A stretch of DNA of 10,476 bases, taken from assembly GCA_007375785.1 (NCBI GenBank), contig VMEY01000038.1:1-10476 (forward strand), given 5' to 3'. Shown here piece by piece: positions 4,143-10,476 of the stretch (its first letter is position 1; each line of letters starts with the position of its first letter). Made by a program: the position numbers and the translations under genes. The notes below the pieces were generated by a model. It did not search any database. It saw only the letters and a list, made by a program, of their open reading frames with translations, and was not told where the DNA came from. Origin of the DNA: Parcubacteria group bacterium Athens0416_74. GTDB taxonomy: Bacteria > Patescibacteriota > Minisyncoccia > Phycocordibacterales > UBA2100.

Positions 4143-5345
4143 CTAGGCGAAGCAGGACCCAGCTCCAGCCCTCTTTCGTGAAAACGGAAGTAGGTAACAA
4201 AGTGAACGCAAAACCGCCCCGAGAGGGGCGGTTTTGCGTTGCGGTAGAAGTCTACGAGCGAGAGGAAATCTGATGCTTGAATTTTGCGACGAGGTCGGGG
4301 ATAGCGAGCACTTCTTTGCTGCCGTCGCGACCTTCGAGAGTCGCAGTCGCTGCCTCGACTTCTTTGTCGCCGAGCACGAGCGTATAGGGGACTTTCTCGA
4401 GCTTGCCCTGCCGTATGCGCTTGCCGAGACTATCATCGGCATCGATTTCCGCGCGAATCCCCGCTTCACGGAGTTGCGTGAGGACTTCCGAAGCGTATGC
4501 AGCATGCTTCTCAGAGACGGGAAGTATCTTGGCTTGCACCGGCGCGTTGGCATACAGAAATCGTATTGCACCGTAAACGCGGTGTCTTCCTTGCCGTTTA
4601 CGTTCTTCATTTGAATATCGATCTTGGGGCCATAGAATGCAGCTTCGTCTTTCGCCTCTTCAAACTTTTCACCGCGCGCCTTGAGTACTTCGCGCAAGAG
4701 GTGTTCACCCTTTTCCCATGCTGCATCGTCCCGGAAATATTTTTCGGTATTCGAGCGGTCGCCGAGCGAGAGGCGGAAGTGGTAGTTTTCACCCATGACG
4801 AGACCGAAGACTTTTGCGACATCGACGATGAGGTCGAGCGCCTTTGCCACTTCTTCAGCCGCCTGTTCTTCCGTAGCGCAGATGATGTGCGCATCAGCAA
4901 GGCAGAAAGAGCGCACCCGCTGGAGGCCCATGAGCTCGCCGGACTGTTCGTAGCGGTAGAGCTTGGCGAGCTCTGCAATGCGCATCGGGAGTTCGCGGTA
5001 GCTGTGCGGCTTTGCAAGGTAGAGCTCAAAATGATGCGGGCAGGTCATCGGGCGGAGCATGAACTCTTCGTCGTCGACTTGGATGGGCGCGTACATCGAG
5101 TCCTTGTAGTGTGGGTAGTGACCGCTCTTTCGGTAGAGGTCGAGCTTGGCGATGTCGGGTGTGTAGACGTGGAGGTAGCCGCGCTTGATTTCCTCATCGA
5201 CGATGAATCGCTCGAGCTCACGGCGTATCACGGCGCATTTGGGTGTCCAGAGGGGGAGACCCTTGCCGACGGCATCGGAGAAGGTAAAGAGGTCGAGCTC
5301 CTTCCCTAGCTTCTTGTGGTCTCGCTCGTGTGCATCGTGTTCCAT
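4143..5345 (-). CDS. thrS: Threonyl-tRNA synthetase catalytic domain, internally deleted and frameshifted
   Basis: ThrRS charges tRNA-Thr with threonine in the cytoplasm. I start it at the ATG at 5345, behind a promoter at 5367-5396; an in-frame ATG at 5396 would lie upstream of that promoter. Seen: the class II catalytic core starting with DHKKLGKELDLF, motif 1 (GLPLWTPK), the first zinc-ligand Cys in MTCPHHF (C102), motif 2 (YRYEQSGE, R131) and the second zinc ligand in DAHI (H153). The true sequence runs to YDFCMPTR, which ends at about 4544. The next ~44 codons expected of the family, including the IHRA/GS-x-ERF part of motif 3 and the third zinc ligand (E. coli H511), are absent. The frame then shifts, and the residues read from 4544 to the stop at 4143 are spurious. 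The protein also lacks the ~240-residue TGS and editing domains of E. coli ThrRS (642 residues). As written it cannot be functional. Confidence 0.85.
   Translation of the reverse strand: MEHDAHERDHKKLGKELDLFTFSDAVGKGLPLWTPKCAVIRRELERFIVDEEIKRGYLHVYTPDIAKLDLYRKSGHYPHYKDSMYAPIQVDDEEFMLRPMTCPHHFELYLAKPHSYRELPMRIAELAKLYRYEQSGELMGLQRVRSFCLADAHIICATEEQAAEEVAKALDLIVDVAKVFGLVMGENYHFRLSLGDRSNTEKYFRDDAAWEKGEHLLREVLKARGEKFEEAKDEAAFYGPKIDIQMKNVNGKEDTAFTVQYDFCMPTRRCKPRYFPSLRSMLHTLRKSSRNSVKRGFARKSMPMIVSASAYGRASSRKSPIRSCSATKKSRQRLRLSKVATAAKKCSLSPTSSQNSSIRFPLARRLLPQRKTAPLGAVLRSLCYLLPFSRKRAGAGSCFA
4205..4240. terminator. Bidirectional terminator between convergent genes
   Basis: A perfect 16-bp inverted repeat has arms AACGCAAAACCGCCCC (4205-4220) and the matching arm at 4225-4240, closed by a GAGA tetraloop. 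The A-run in one arm and T-run in the other allow it to act on both strands. It lies between the surface-protein gene (ends 4118) and thrS (ends 4252). A second, weaker hairpin, GTCCTGC/GCAGGAC (4131-4137/4152-4158), follows the surface-protein stop. Confidence 0.9.
4252..4539 (-). CDS. thrS: Threonyl-tRNA synthetase anticodon-binding domain, separated by frameshift
   Basis: This frame resumes ThrRS at APVQAKILPVSEKH, the conserved entry to the C-terminal anticodon-binding domain (HGTP fold), and continues through REAGIRAEID, the RQGKLEKVPY segment and LVLGDKEVE to the normal end of the family. The nominal GTG start at 4539 is an internal Val codon, not a real start: there is no ribosome binding site, and the in-frame Ala-Pro of APVQ lies just before it. 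It belongs to the same gene as the catalytic part that ends at about 4544. Gene and terminator spacing downstream look normal. Confidence 0.8.
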   Translation of the reverse strand: MQAKILPVSEKHAAYASEVLTQLREAGIRAEIDADDSLGKRIRQGKLEKVPYTLVLGDKEVEAATATLEGRDGSKEVLAIPDLVAKFKHQISSRS

Positions 5346-5366
5346 ACAAATTTCTCTATTTGGCCA

Positions 5367-5396
5367 ATGATAGCAGTATTCTAGGCCTCTGCGCAA
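5367..5396 (-). promoter_or_regulatory. Promoter of thrS
   Basis: Read on the minus strand, TTGCGC (5396-5391) and TATCAT (5372-5367) are separated by 18 bases, with a TG one base before the -10 (extended -10). Transcription would begin near 5360, leaving a short leader before the ATG at 5345, where only a weak GAGAAA-type ribosome site is seen. Confidence 0.55.
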
Positions 5397-5429
5397 AAAG
5401 ATGCGGCGCGACCCCCGGAGAGTCGCGCC
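5395..5429 (-). terminator. Terminator of the 127-residue unknown gene
   Basis: On the minus strand GGCGCGAC (5429-5422) pairs with GTCGCGCC (5412-5405), followed by CTTTTT (5400-5395). It lies 20 bases after the stop of the 5449-5832 gene. Its T-run touches the thrS -35 box, so the two transcription units are packed end to end. Confidence 0.8.
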
Positions 5430-5448
5430 ACAGATATCTCGGCAGCTC

Positions 5449-5832
5449 CTAGGCTGCGACGGAATTCAGCTTGAATGCGGAGATTGAATTTCCGAAAGCG
5501 ATGGTCGCCTTCTCGTCGTCGTCCCGCGGGGTGCCGTTGCAGATTCGACCGTATCGACCCCGTTGTTTTCGAATGAGGTCGTACAGTCGCACCATCTTCT
5601 TGATTTCGAACTTCGCGCCCTCGGCGGTCAGCACCGCTTTCTTGAGCGCTTCGATGAAATCCTGGTCCGTGACGTTCTGCGCGAACTCCTCGGGGCGCTC
5701 ACCGAGCGCATCGAGTTGTTTTATGCAGTTGAATACGAGTTCGACCTTCTTGTGCGGGTCAACACGTTTCGTTCCGACAAGAACTTCCGAGACTTCCCGG
5801 AATATCTCGACGTCGAAGGGTTTGCTTTCCAT
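5449..5832 (-). CDS. Conserved-looking cytoplasmic protein of unknown function
   Basis: This is a 127-residue protein starting at the ATG at 5832 (MESKPFD), with AGGG and AGGTGG sequences just upstream. A GTG at 5859 would add nine residues and is less likely. There is no signal peptide or membrane segment. The sequence is mixed charged and hydrophobic, consistent with a small helical soluble protein: FREVSEVLVG, a Lys-rich turn, LVFNCIKQLDAL, FIEALKKAVL, then a basic RKQRGRYGR stretch (about residues 92-100) that might contact nucleic acid (inferred). It has its own promoter (5883-5910) and terminator (5395-5429), so it is transcribed alone. I do not recognise the family. Confidence 0.75.
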   Translation of the reverse strand: MESKPFDVEIFREVSEVLVGTKRVDPHKKVELVFNCIKQLDALGERPEEFAQNVTDQDFIEALKKAVLTAEGAKFEIKKMVRLYDLIRKQRGRYGRICNGTPRDDDEKATIAFGNSISAFKLNSVAA

Positions 5833-5882
5833 TCCACCTATCCCTTTTTGTGCTCGCACTCCATGTATGTGTGCGTGGGCGT

Positions 5883-5910
5883 ACGATAAACCCTCACGCG
5901 CTCATGTCAA
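5883..5910 (-). promoter_or_regulatory. Promoter of the 127-residue unknown gene
   Basis: On the minus strand there is an exact TTGACA -35 (5910-5905), a 16-base spacer and a TATCGT -10 (5888-5883). It sits directly after the upstream gene's terminator and about 50 bases before the chosen start. Confidence 0.6.
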
Positions 5911-5932
5911 TACTTTTTCCGCCTTTTTGTAT

Positions 5933-5969
5933 AAAAAACAAAAGGGACGGCTGCTTTCGCAACCGCCCC
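5933..5969 (-). terminator. Terminator of the 288-residue unknown gene
   Basis: On the minus strand GGGGCGGTTGC (5969-5959) pairs with GCAGCCGTCCC (5954-5944) across a GAAA tetraloop, with two G-T wobbles. TTTTGTTTTTT follows. Confidence 0.85.
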
Positions 5970-5996
5970 CCTGCCATTCTTGATGTACTTCTCGCG

Positions 5997-6863
5997 TCAG
6001 ATTGCGAGTGCCGCCTCAGAGACCTCCTTCGCCTTCGCCTTCGCATCGTCCACCGCGTTGACGAGGACAGGCACCAGCTTTGCGAGCTGACCGACGAGCG
6101 AATCGACGGCGTCGGCCCTCGGGCGCTTCGCGAAGGTGCGGAGATCTTCCGCAAGGATGCCCAGGTTGACCGCGTAGGGCTCGAGGTATTTCGCGAGATT
6201 GTCGAAGCGAACCGGGTCCTTCGCCTGCAAGTCGCCAATCAGCTTGGCGAACGAGTCAGCGGCAATCGCAGCTTTCTCGGGCTCCTTCTGCCAGCGGCCG
6301 TACTTCGTCAGCGCCACGGCGGTGATCGCCGAGGTGAGCATGAAGGTAGCAGTCGGCGAACCCTCGTTCTTCGGCGTGTCGCGCGGCTCGTCGTTCAGGG
6401 ACTGCTTCATGCTCCGCATGAACTCGCCGAGGGGCGACTGTGCCTGCTCGGAGCGACCAGGCTTGCCGGGGCCGAAGAAGTCGGCGAAGTCGTCGAACGC
6501 ACTGCGGCCGCCGTGGCGATCGGAGTAGCGCATCGCGTTCTTGAGCTGATCGAGGTCGAGGCCGCCATCGCCGCGAAACGCTTCGACGGTCGAACCGGAA
6601 ATGACGTGGTTGCCGTCGGGCATTTCGTGCAGTTTGGGATTGGCCATTCCGGCCATGGTCGTCTTGATCTCATCCAGCGTCTGCTGGGGCAGCTTCGTGC
6701 CCCTCGCCTTGGCGGCTTCGTCGAGCGCCGTCATGATGGCGTCGACACCGGTGGCGATGACCTTGCCGCCCTTGAGTTCGGCGTTGCCGAGGATTGCTGC
6801 CATTGAAGCCGCAAAACTGGCAAAACCTCCGCGTGAGGAATTCCGTTCGGAATCGTGACGCAT
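5997..6863 (-). CDS. Soluble Ala-rich protein of unknown function
   Basis: This is a 288-residue protein starting at the ATG at 6863 (MRHDSERNSS); the upstream in-frame ATG at 6956 would add a Cys/Pro-containing stretch unlike the rest. A GAGAAAG sequence lies upstream of the chosen start. No signal peptide is seen. Residues ~15-60 are Ala/Gly-rich and may be helical. The middle is polar, with DGGLDLDQLKNAM and a Gly/Pro-rich linker (FFGPGKPGR). A moderately hydrophobic stretch (TATFMLTSAITAVALTK) is too weak to call a membrane segment with confidence. The C-terminal ~110 residues look like amphipathic helices ending in an Ala/Lys-rich coiled-coil-like tail. It follows dnaE with a 98-base gap holding a TATTAT box (6943-6938) but no good -35, so it may be co-transcribed with dnaE or have a weak promoter. 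No family was recognised. Confidence 0.75.
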   Translation of the reverse strand: MRHDSERNSSRGGFASFAASMAAILGNAELKGGKVIATGVDAIMTALDEAAKARGTKLPQQTLDEIKTTMAGMANPKLHEMPDGNHVISGSTVEAFRGDGGLDLDQLKNAMRYSDRHGGRSAFDDFADFFGPGKPGRSEQAQSPLGEFMRSMKQSLNDEPRDTPKNEGSPTATFMLTSAITAVALTKYGRWQKEPEKAAIAADSFAKLIGDLQAKDPVRFDNLAKYLEPYAVNLGILAEDLRTFAKRPRADAVDSLVGQLAKLVPVLVNAVDDAKAKAKEVSEAALAI

Positions 6864-6961
6864 CTGCGTGTCTTTCTCTATTGAGGGTGTTGGTGAATGG
6901 CACTGACCAAGTACCCGTGCCGACGGCATAAAAACACATAATAGGCGGATGCGCAAGGGGT

Positions 6962-8029
6962 CTAGAGCGCCTTCGCTTTTTCGGCGACGAAGCTCGGCGT
7001 GCCGTTTCTTTCAGAGATTTTGCCTTTGAGCATAATGCATTGGCCGGGTGCGAGGATGGTCTCGTGCTCTTTGAGCACTCGGGGGAATGCCACGACCTCA
7101 ATGTTGTCAGAGAGGTCGGCGACCTTGAGAAACATCATGCGCTCTCCGTTTTTTGTCAGGATAGACTGCACGGTCTCCACGAATCCTGCGATGACGGTCT
7201 CGACGCCCTTGAGGTGTTCTTTCGCGTGCTTGATGCTGTTCTTCGCGTTCTGAAGCTTCGCTGCGTGCTTGTCGAGCGGGTGCCCTGATATATAGAGCCC
7301 GAGCAGCTCCTTCTCCCACGTGAGCTTCTCATCGAGATGCATCGGGGGCGCGTCATCCAATTTGATTTTTGATGCAGGAGAGACCGACGCGCCAAAAAGC
7401 GAGCCCTGGTCGATGGGAGCCTTCATATGTTCTTTGTGGAAGGTGAGAAGGCGCTCAGCGTTGGCGAGAAGCGCGCCCCGCTCACCGAATTCGTCCATAG
7501 CGCCGCTCTGGATGAGTGACTCGAGCGATTTTTTGTTGAGATTCTTATCCGGATTGCGAGAAATAAAATCGGATACGTCGGTGAATTTCCCTCCTTTTTC
7601 GCGCGCTGCGATTATGGAGTTTGCGACCCCCTCGCCAAAATTCTTTATCGAGTAGAGCCCGAAACGTATGGTCGCATCATCTATCACCGTGAAGGTACCC
7701 ATGCTCTCGTTGACCGACGGTGGAAGTATGGAGATGCCCATGTGCTTGCACTCCGCGACGATTTCGGCGATTTTCTCCACATCTCCCGCGTCGGCAGTGA
7801 GTACCGCGGCCATGTAATCGACGGGGAAGTTGGCTTTCATGTACGCGGTCTTGTAGGCGAGGTTGCCGTACGAAGCGGCGTGCGCCTTATTGAAGCCGTA
7901 GGCGGCAAACGTCTCTATTTGCTCCCAAAGCTTCGTGACGGATGCAGGCTTCATGCCGTGTTCGATGCATCCTTTTGTGAAGTGCTCTTTTTGCGCTGCC
8001 ATCTCCGACTGGATTTTCTTTCCCATCGG
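6962..8029 (-). CDS. dnaE: DNA polymerase III alpha subunit, C-terminal fragment
   Basis: DnaE is the replicative polymerase subunit. Only the C-terminal ~354 residues are present, against ~1,000-1,150 for the family; the PHP domain, palm with catalytic aspartates and most of the fingers are missing. Seen in order from about 8026: MGKKI, FTKGC, the conserved GFNKAHAASYGNLAYKTAYM segment, PVDYMAAVLT, the helix-hairpin-helix region (NLNKKSLESLIQSGAMDEFG, about 185 residues in), ELLGLYISGHPL, and the OB-fold (VIAGFVETVQ to FVAEKA) with the stop at 6962. It ends soon after the OB-fold, without the tau-binding tail of E. coli DnaE, as in other short bacterial DnaE proteins. The fragment is not a natural end: homology stops at the junction at 8024-8031, and the codons beyond it, to 8101, are the complementary strand of a foreign glycosidase gene. 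Confidence 0.92.
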   Translation of the reverse strand, partial: PMGKKIQSEMAAQKEHFTKGCIEHGMKPASVTKLWEQIETFAAYGFNKAHAASYGNLAYKTAYMKANFPVDYMAAVLTADAGDVEKIAEIVAECKHMGISILPPSVNESMGTFTVIDDATIRFGLYSIKNFGEGVANSIIAAREKGGKFTDVSDFISRNPDKNLNKKSLESLIQSGAMDEFGERGALLANAERLLTFHKEHMKAPIDQGSLFGASVSPASKIKLDDAPPMHLDEKLTWEKELLGLYISGHPLDKHAAKLQNAKNSIKHAKEHLKGVETVIAGFVETVQSILTKNGERMMFLKVADLSDNIEVVAFPRVLKEHETILAPGQCIMLKGKISERNGTPSFVAEKAKAL

Positions 8030-8031
8030 GA
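8024..8031. other. Junction between two unrelated genomes
   Basis: On the minus strand DnaE homology stops at MGKKI (8026 downward); the residue expected before it (usually Ala) is replaced by Pro from foreign sequence. On the plus strand, hexosaminidase homology starts at IDFWYS (from 8031). The two genes are truncated head-on within a few bases, with no transposon end or target duplication, and base composition and codon choice change here. The precise join cannot be placed better than about 8024-8031. Confidence 0.85.
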
Positions 8032-8264
8032 TCGATTTCTGGTATTCCCTTGATGGCAAGGGATACGACGGATTGGGCACGGTTACCAACACAGTAAGCA
8101 CTGATTCCCCGGAACGGCAGATTCAGGATCTCAGCCTGACATTCAAACCGGTAAAAGCACGCTATGTCCAGGTTATTGCCAAAACCCTGGGCGTCTGTCC
8201 TCCCGGTCATGCCGGAGCCGGCAACAAATGCTGGATGTTTCTCGATGAAATCGTTGTAGAATAA
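8031..8264 (+). CDS. Beta-N-acetylhexosaminidase (GH20-type), C-terminal fragment
   Basis: The last 77 residues of a Bacteroidota GH20-type hexosaminidase are present, with the stop at 8262-8264. What is seen matches the carbohydrate-binding-like end of those enzymes: WYSLDGKGYDGLGTV, then LTFKPVKARYVQVIAK, GVCPPGHAGAGNKCW and FLDEIVVE. This is the F5/8 type C (discoidin-like) domain that follows the catalytic barrel. The catalytic part is absent because the gene is cut at the junction. Full-length enzymes of this type remove terminal beta-linked N-acetylhexosamine outside the cell or in the periplasm. An in-frame ATG at 7935 lies in the other genome's dnaE and is not a start. The stop is 12 bases before the fucosidase start, consistent with an operon. 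The family assignment rests on the C-terminal motif alone. Confidence 0.75.
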   Translation: MDFWYSLDGKGYDGLGTVTNTVSTDSPERQIQDLSLTFKPVKARYVQVIAKTLGVCPPGHAGAGNKCWMFLDEIVVE

Positions 8265-8276
8265 AAAAATACCCCG

Positions 8277-9713
8277 ATGAAGAAAGCAATTGCCTCACTC
8301 ATAATGATTTGCGTAACAATCTATGTTTTTCCGCAGCACGATTATCACAGTAAATACTATCCACCCACCGATCCGTTGGTTCAAAAGAAACTTGAACAAT
8401 GGCAGGACCTGAAATTCGGGTTGCTCATGCATTGGGGACGATACAGCCAGAAGGGAATCGTTGAATCCTGGTCAATCTGCGCCGAAGATGAGGATTGGTG
8501 CCGAAGGGATATGGATGACTATACGGCCTATAAAAAGAGCTATGAGAATCTCCAGAGAACCTTCAACCCCGTGAAATTTGATCCCGGTAAATGGGCAGAG
8601 GCTGCGGCGGATGCCGGAATGAAATATGTTGTTTTTACTACCAAGCATCACGATGGTTTCTGCATGTTCGACAGCAAATACACAGATTATAAGATTACCG
8701 GGGCAAAGACGCCTTTCCACGCGAATCCTAAATCAAATGTTGCAAAAGAAATCTTCAACTCTTTTCGTGCAAAAGGCTTGTGGACAGGTGCGTATTTCAG
8801 CAAGCCCGACTGGCATTCCGAATACTACTGGTGGCCGAACTTTGCCACGCCGGACCGAAATGCCAACTATTCCATCAGCAAATATCCTGAGCGCTGGGAG
8901 AATTTTGTTCAGTTCACGCATAACCAGATCATGGAGCTGATGACGGATTACGGCCCGATGGATATTTTGTGGCTCGATGGCGGATGGGTTCAGAAAATGA
9001 CTCAGGATGAGGTGAATGCCTATGTTCACTCGCCAAACTATAAGTTTATGCACATTCAGAACCAGGACATCCGGATGGATGAACTGGCCGCTAAGGCCAG
9101 GGTGAAACAACCCGGCCTTATTGTGGTTGACCGGGCTGTGGAAGGTCCGAACCAAAACTACCTGACCCCTGAAAACACCGTGCCGAAAGAGATGCTGCCC
9201 TATCCCTGGGAATCCTGCATGATCCTTGGCGGCGGTTGGTCCTATTCATTTGATGCAAAGTATATGAGCGGCAGAAAAGTCATTCACCTGCTTACGGATA
9301 TTGTTGCAAAAGGCGGTAACCTGCTGCTGAATATCGGTCCGAGCCCCGAAGGAACCTGGGATGAGGGGGCTTATCAGGCTTTGGCAGAAACGGGGAGCTG
9401 GATGAAAGTTAATGGTGAGGCAATCTACGGAACCCGCAAGGTTGCTCCGTATTACGACGGCCCGCTGTACCATACGGAAAAGAAGGATGGCAGCGCTCGT
9501 TACCTGATCTATTGTCTGAAAGAAGGAGAGAGCATTCCGCCGGAAGTTGCGGTCAGGGGTTATGTGCCAAAGGCAGGAGCAACAATCGATATTATCGGAT
9601 TTAAAGGATCTGTCAGATATCAGAAGAGCGGTGACGGTATTCTGGTCAGACTGCCTGGATCCTTTAGTCAAAAAGCAGGTTTACCGTTTGCCTTTGTTCT
9701 AAGGATACGGTAA
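8277..9713 (+). CDS. Alpha-L-fucosidase, GH29 family
   Basis: This complete 478-residue glycoside hydrolase releases alpha-linked L-fucose from glycans by a retaining mechanism. It has a signal peptide (MKKAIASLIMICVTIYVF), so it acts in the periplasm or outside. The catalytic (beta/alpha)-barrel is clear: LKFGLLMHWGRYS (residues ~45-58), YVVFTTKHHDGFCMFDSKY with the substrate-binding HHDGF at 124-128, GAYFSKPDWHSEYYW, then DILWLDGGW with D234 as the expected nucleophile. The GGNLLLNIGPSPEGTW signature near the barrel end is also present, followed by a C-terminal beta domain. The length fits the family. The acid/base residue is poorly conserved in GH29 and I do not assign it. It follows a GH20 hexosaminidase tail by 12 bases, suggesting a glycan-degradation operon that handles fucosylated GlcNAc- or GalNAc-containing host or algal glycans (inferred). 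Confidence 0.93.
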   Translation: MKKAIASLIMICVTIYVFPQHDYHSKYYPPTDPLVQKKLEQWQDLKFGLLMHWGRYSQKGIVESWSICAEDEDWCRRDMDDYTAYKKSYENLQRTFNPVKFDPGKWAEAAADAGMKYVVFTTKHHDGFCMFDSKYTDYKITGAKTPFHANPKSNVAKEIFNSFRAKGLWTGAYFSKPDWHSEYYWWPNFATPDRNANYSISKYPERWENFVQFTHNQIMELMTDYGPMDILWLDGGWVQKMTQDEVNAYVHSPNYKFMHIQNQDIRMDELAAKARVKQPGLIVVDRAVEGPNQNYLTPENTVPKEMLPYPWESCMILGGGWSYSFDAKYMSGRKVIHLLTDIVAKGGNLLLNIGPSPEGTWDEGAYQALAETGSWMKVNGEAIYGTRKVAPYYDGPLYHTEKKDGSARYLIYCLKEGESIPPEVAVRGYVPKAGATIDIIGFKGSVRYQKSGDGILVRLPGSFSQKAGLPFAFVLRIR

Positions 9714-9726
9714 CTTTGGATCAACC

Positions 9727-10476
9727 ATGTTCTCCAGAAAAAAGAAGCCCCTCCAAACCTCCGAAGAGCTGAATTATATTATCAGCAATCTTCCGGATTT
9801 AATTGTGCGATTGAACCGGGAGAAGGTCATCACTTTCATTAATCCTGCTTCAGTAATATTCCTGGGCCGCGCCCCCGAAGATCTGCTGGGATTGAATTTC
9901 TACAGGGTATTCAATCATTCCGATAAACCGGTTATCCCGGAGGCAATCCTGGAAAAGGTTTTTGTCGACCATAATGCCGAGATCCTGGAGAGTTATTTCA
10001 CCAGCGACGACGGGCATCAGATGCATATCGAGATCCGGATTTTACCCGACCCCGTTCCGGGTAATAAGGAGGAGCACATTATCCTGATGATTCGGGATAT
10101 AACGATAAAAAAAGAAGCCGAGCGCAAACTGATCCTGGCTAAACAACATGCAGAGGAGAGCGACCGTTTGAAATCAGCTTTTCTCGCCAACATGTCGCAT
10201 GAAATCCGTACCCCGCTCAATGCCATCGTTGGATTCTCCCAGATCATACTGGAGGATGACCTGGAAACCGAGGAGAGGTCACGCTATTTCGAATACATTT
10301 ATCAGAACAGCAATCAATTGATCGGCCTGGTCAACGATATCATTGACATATCAAAACTCGAAAGCAACCAGCTGATCATACGATCCTCCCCAACCAATCT
10401 GAACCAAATATTGCAGGAAGTTCAGGAATTGGCCGAAAATGAAAAGAAGATCCGTTCGAAATCACATCTTCTGATT
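9727..10476 (+). CDS. PAS-domain sensor histidine kinase, N-terminal fragment
   Basis: The reading frame starts at the ATG at 9727, 13 bases after the fucosidase stop, and stays open to the window edge (250 codons), so it is 3'-partial. No membrane segment is seen at the N-terminus (MFSRKKKP), so this portion is cytoplasmic. Residues ~13-130 form a PAS domain (DLIVRLNREKVITFINPAS, GLNFYRVF, ILMIRDIT). A linker helix (EAERKLILAKQHAEESDR) leads to the HisKA dimerisation and phosphoacceptor domain with the H-box FLANMSHEIRTPLNAIVGFS, H158 being the phosphorylated His, then DIIDISKLES. The ATPase domain and any receiver lie beyond the window. The H-box is the type common in hybrid kinases. It may sense a signal linked to glycan use because of its neighbours, but that is inference; it could equally be independent. 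Confidence 0.9.
   Translation, partial: MFSRKKKPLQTSEELNYIISNLPDLIVRLNREKVITFINPASVIFLGRAPEDLLGLNFYRVFNHSDKPVIPEAILEKVFVDHNAEILESYFTSDDGHQMHIEIRILPDPVPGNKEEHIILMIRDITIKKEAERKLILAKQHAEESDRLKSAFLANMSHEIRTPLNAIVGFSQIILEDDLETEERSRYFEYIYQNSNQLIGLVNDIIDISKLESNQLIIRSSPTNLNQILQEVQELAENEKKIRSKSHLLI

Noticed and set aside
4497..5309. Long plus-strand reading frame of 270 codons opposite thrS
   Set aside because: The minus strand carries clear ThrRS motifs over the same stretch; the plus frame is its shadow.
5850..6806. Long plus-strand reading frame of 318 codons opposite the 288-residue gene
   Set aside because: It runs across the terminator and promoter of the minus-strand genes, has no ribosome binding site and reads as Arg/Leu/Val-rich antisense. 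The minus frame has a better composition, start and terminator.
7935..8264. A single plus-strand gene of 109 codons across the junction
   Set aside because: Its first 32 codons are the antisense of conserved dnaE; only the part from about 8031 matches a known family.

Overview
This window looks like two unrelated genomes joined at about position 8024-8031. The left part (1-~8029) is visibly GC-rich and resembles a Patescibacteria/CPR (Parcubacteria- or Kaiserbacteria-like) genome. It has small secreted proteins of unknown family, a cell-surface protein with the Cys-flanked Ig-like domain and C-terminal membrane anchor often seen in those lineages, a threonyl-tRNA synthetase without N-terminal editing domains, and the C-terminal third of DNA polymerase III alpha. 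The right part (~8031-10476) is lower in GC and reads as Bacteroidota: the tail of a GH20-type beta-hexosaminidase, a complete GH29 alpha-L-fucosidase and the start of a PAS-containing sensor histidine kinase. The join cuts dnaE at the first residues of its GKKI region and puts it head-on against the hexosaminidase tail, so an assembly chimera is the simplest reading. No taxonomic search was possible; these assignments rest on recognising the protein families.

Left part, plus strand (1-4118). Three consecutive small genes (27-293, 447-857, 1049-1699) encode exported or membrane-anchored proteins with unrelated middles. All end in the same ~30-residue tail, with two cysteines exactly 13 residues apart and a terminal YR. 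The first two are followed by nearly identical terminator hairpins, which suggests duplicated gene-plus-terminator units. A fourth secreted protein (1911-2438) has its own near-perfect promoter, a leader hairpin and a strong terminator. The region 2680-4118 is best read as one large surface protein: signal peptide, 20-residue Tyr/Gly/Asp repeats, YSDFPT repeats, Gly-rich, Pro-rich and Asn/Thr-rich stretches, Ig-like domain, membrane segment and cytoplasmic tail. It is split by a frameshift near 3000.

Left part, minus strand (8029-4252). From upstream to downstream come truncated dnaE, a 288-residue unknown protein, a 127-residue unknown protein and thrS. The 127-residue gene and thrS have recognisable promoters of their own, and terminators separate the last three genes. 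thrS is damaged: about 44 codons carrying motif 3 and the third zinc-ligand histidine are missing, and the reading frame is shifted. thrS and the surface-protein gene converge on a shared bidirectional terminator at 4205-4240.

Right part, plus strand (8031-10476). The three genes are tightly packed (12- and 13-base gaps), like a glycan-degradation operon. GH20 hexosaminidases and GH29 fucosidases remove terminal sugars from fucosylated, N-acetylhexosamine-containing glycans. The neighbouring kinase could be a sensor for that system, or simply adjacent.

The most interesting biology is the shared Cys-X13-Cys C-terminal tail on three otherwise different exported proteins, and the modular surface protein. 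The most important caution is that three separate discontinuities (about 3000, 4544 and 8028) suggest assembly or consensus problems.
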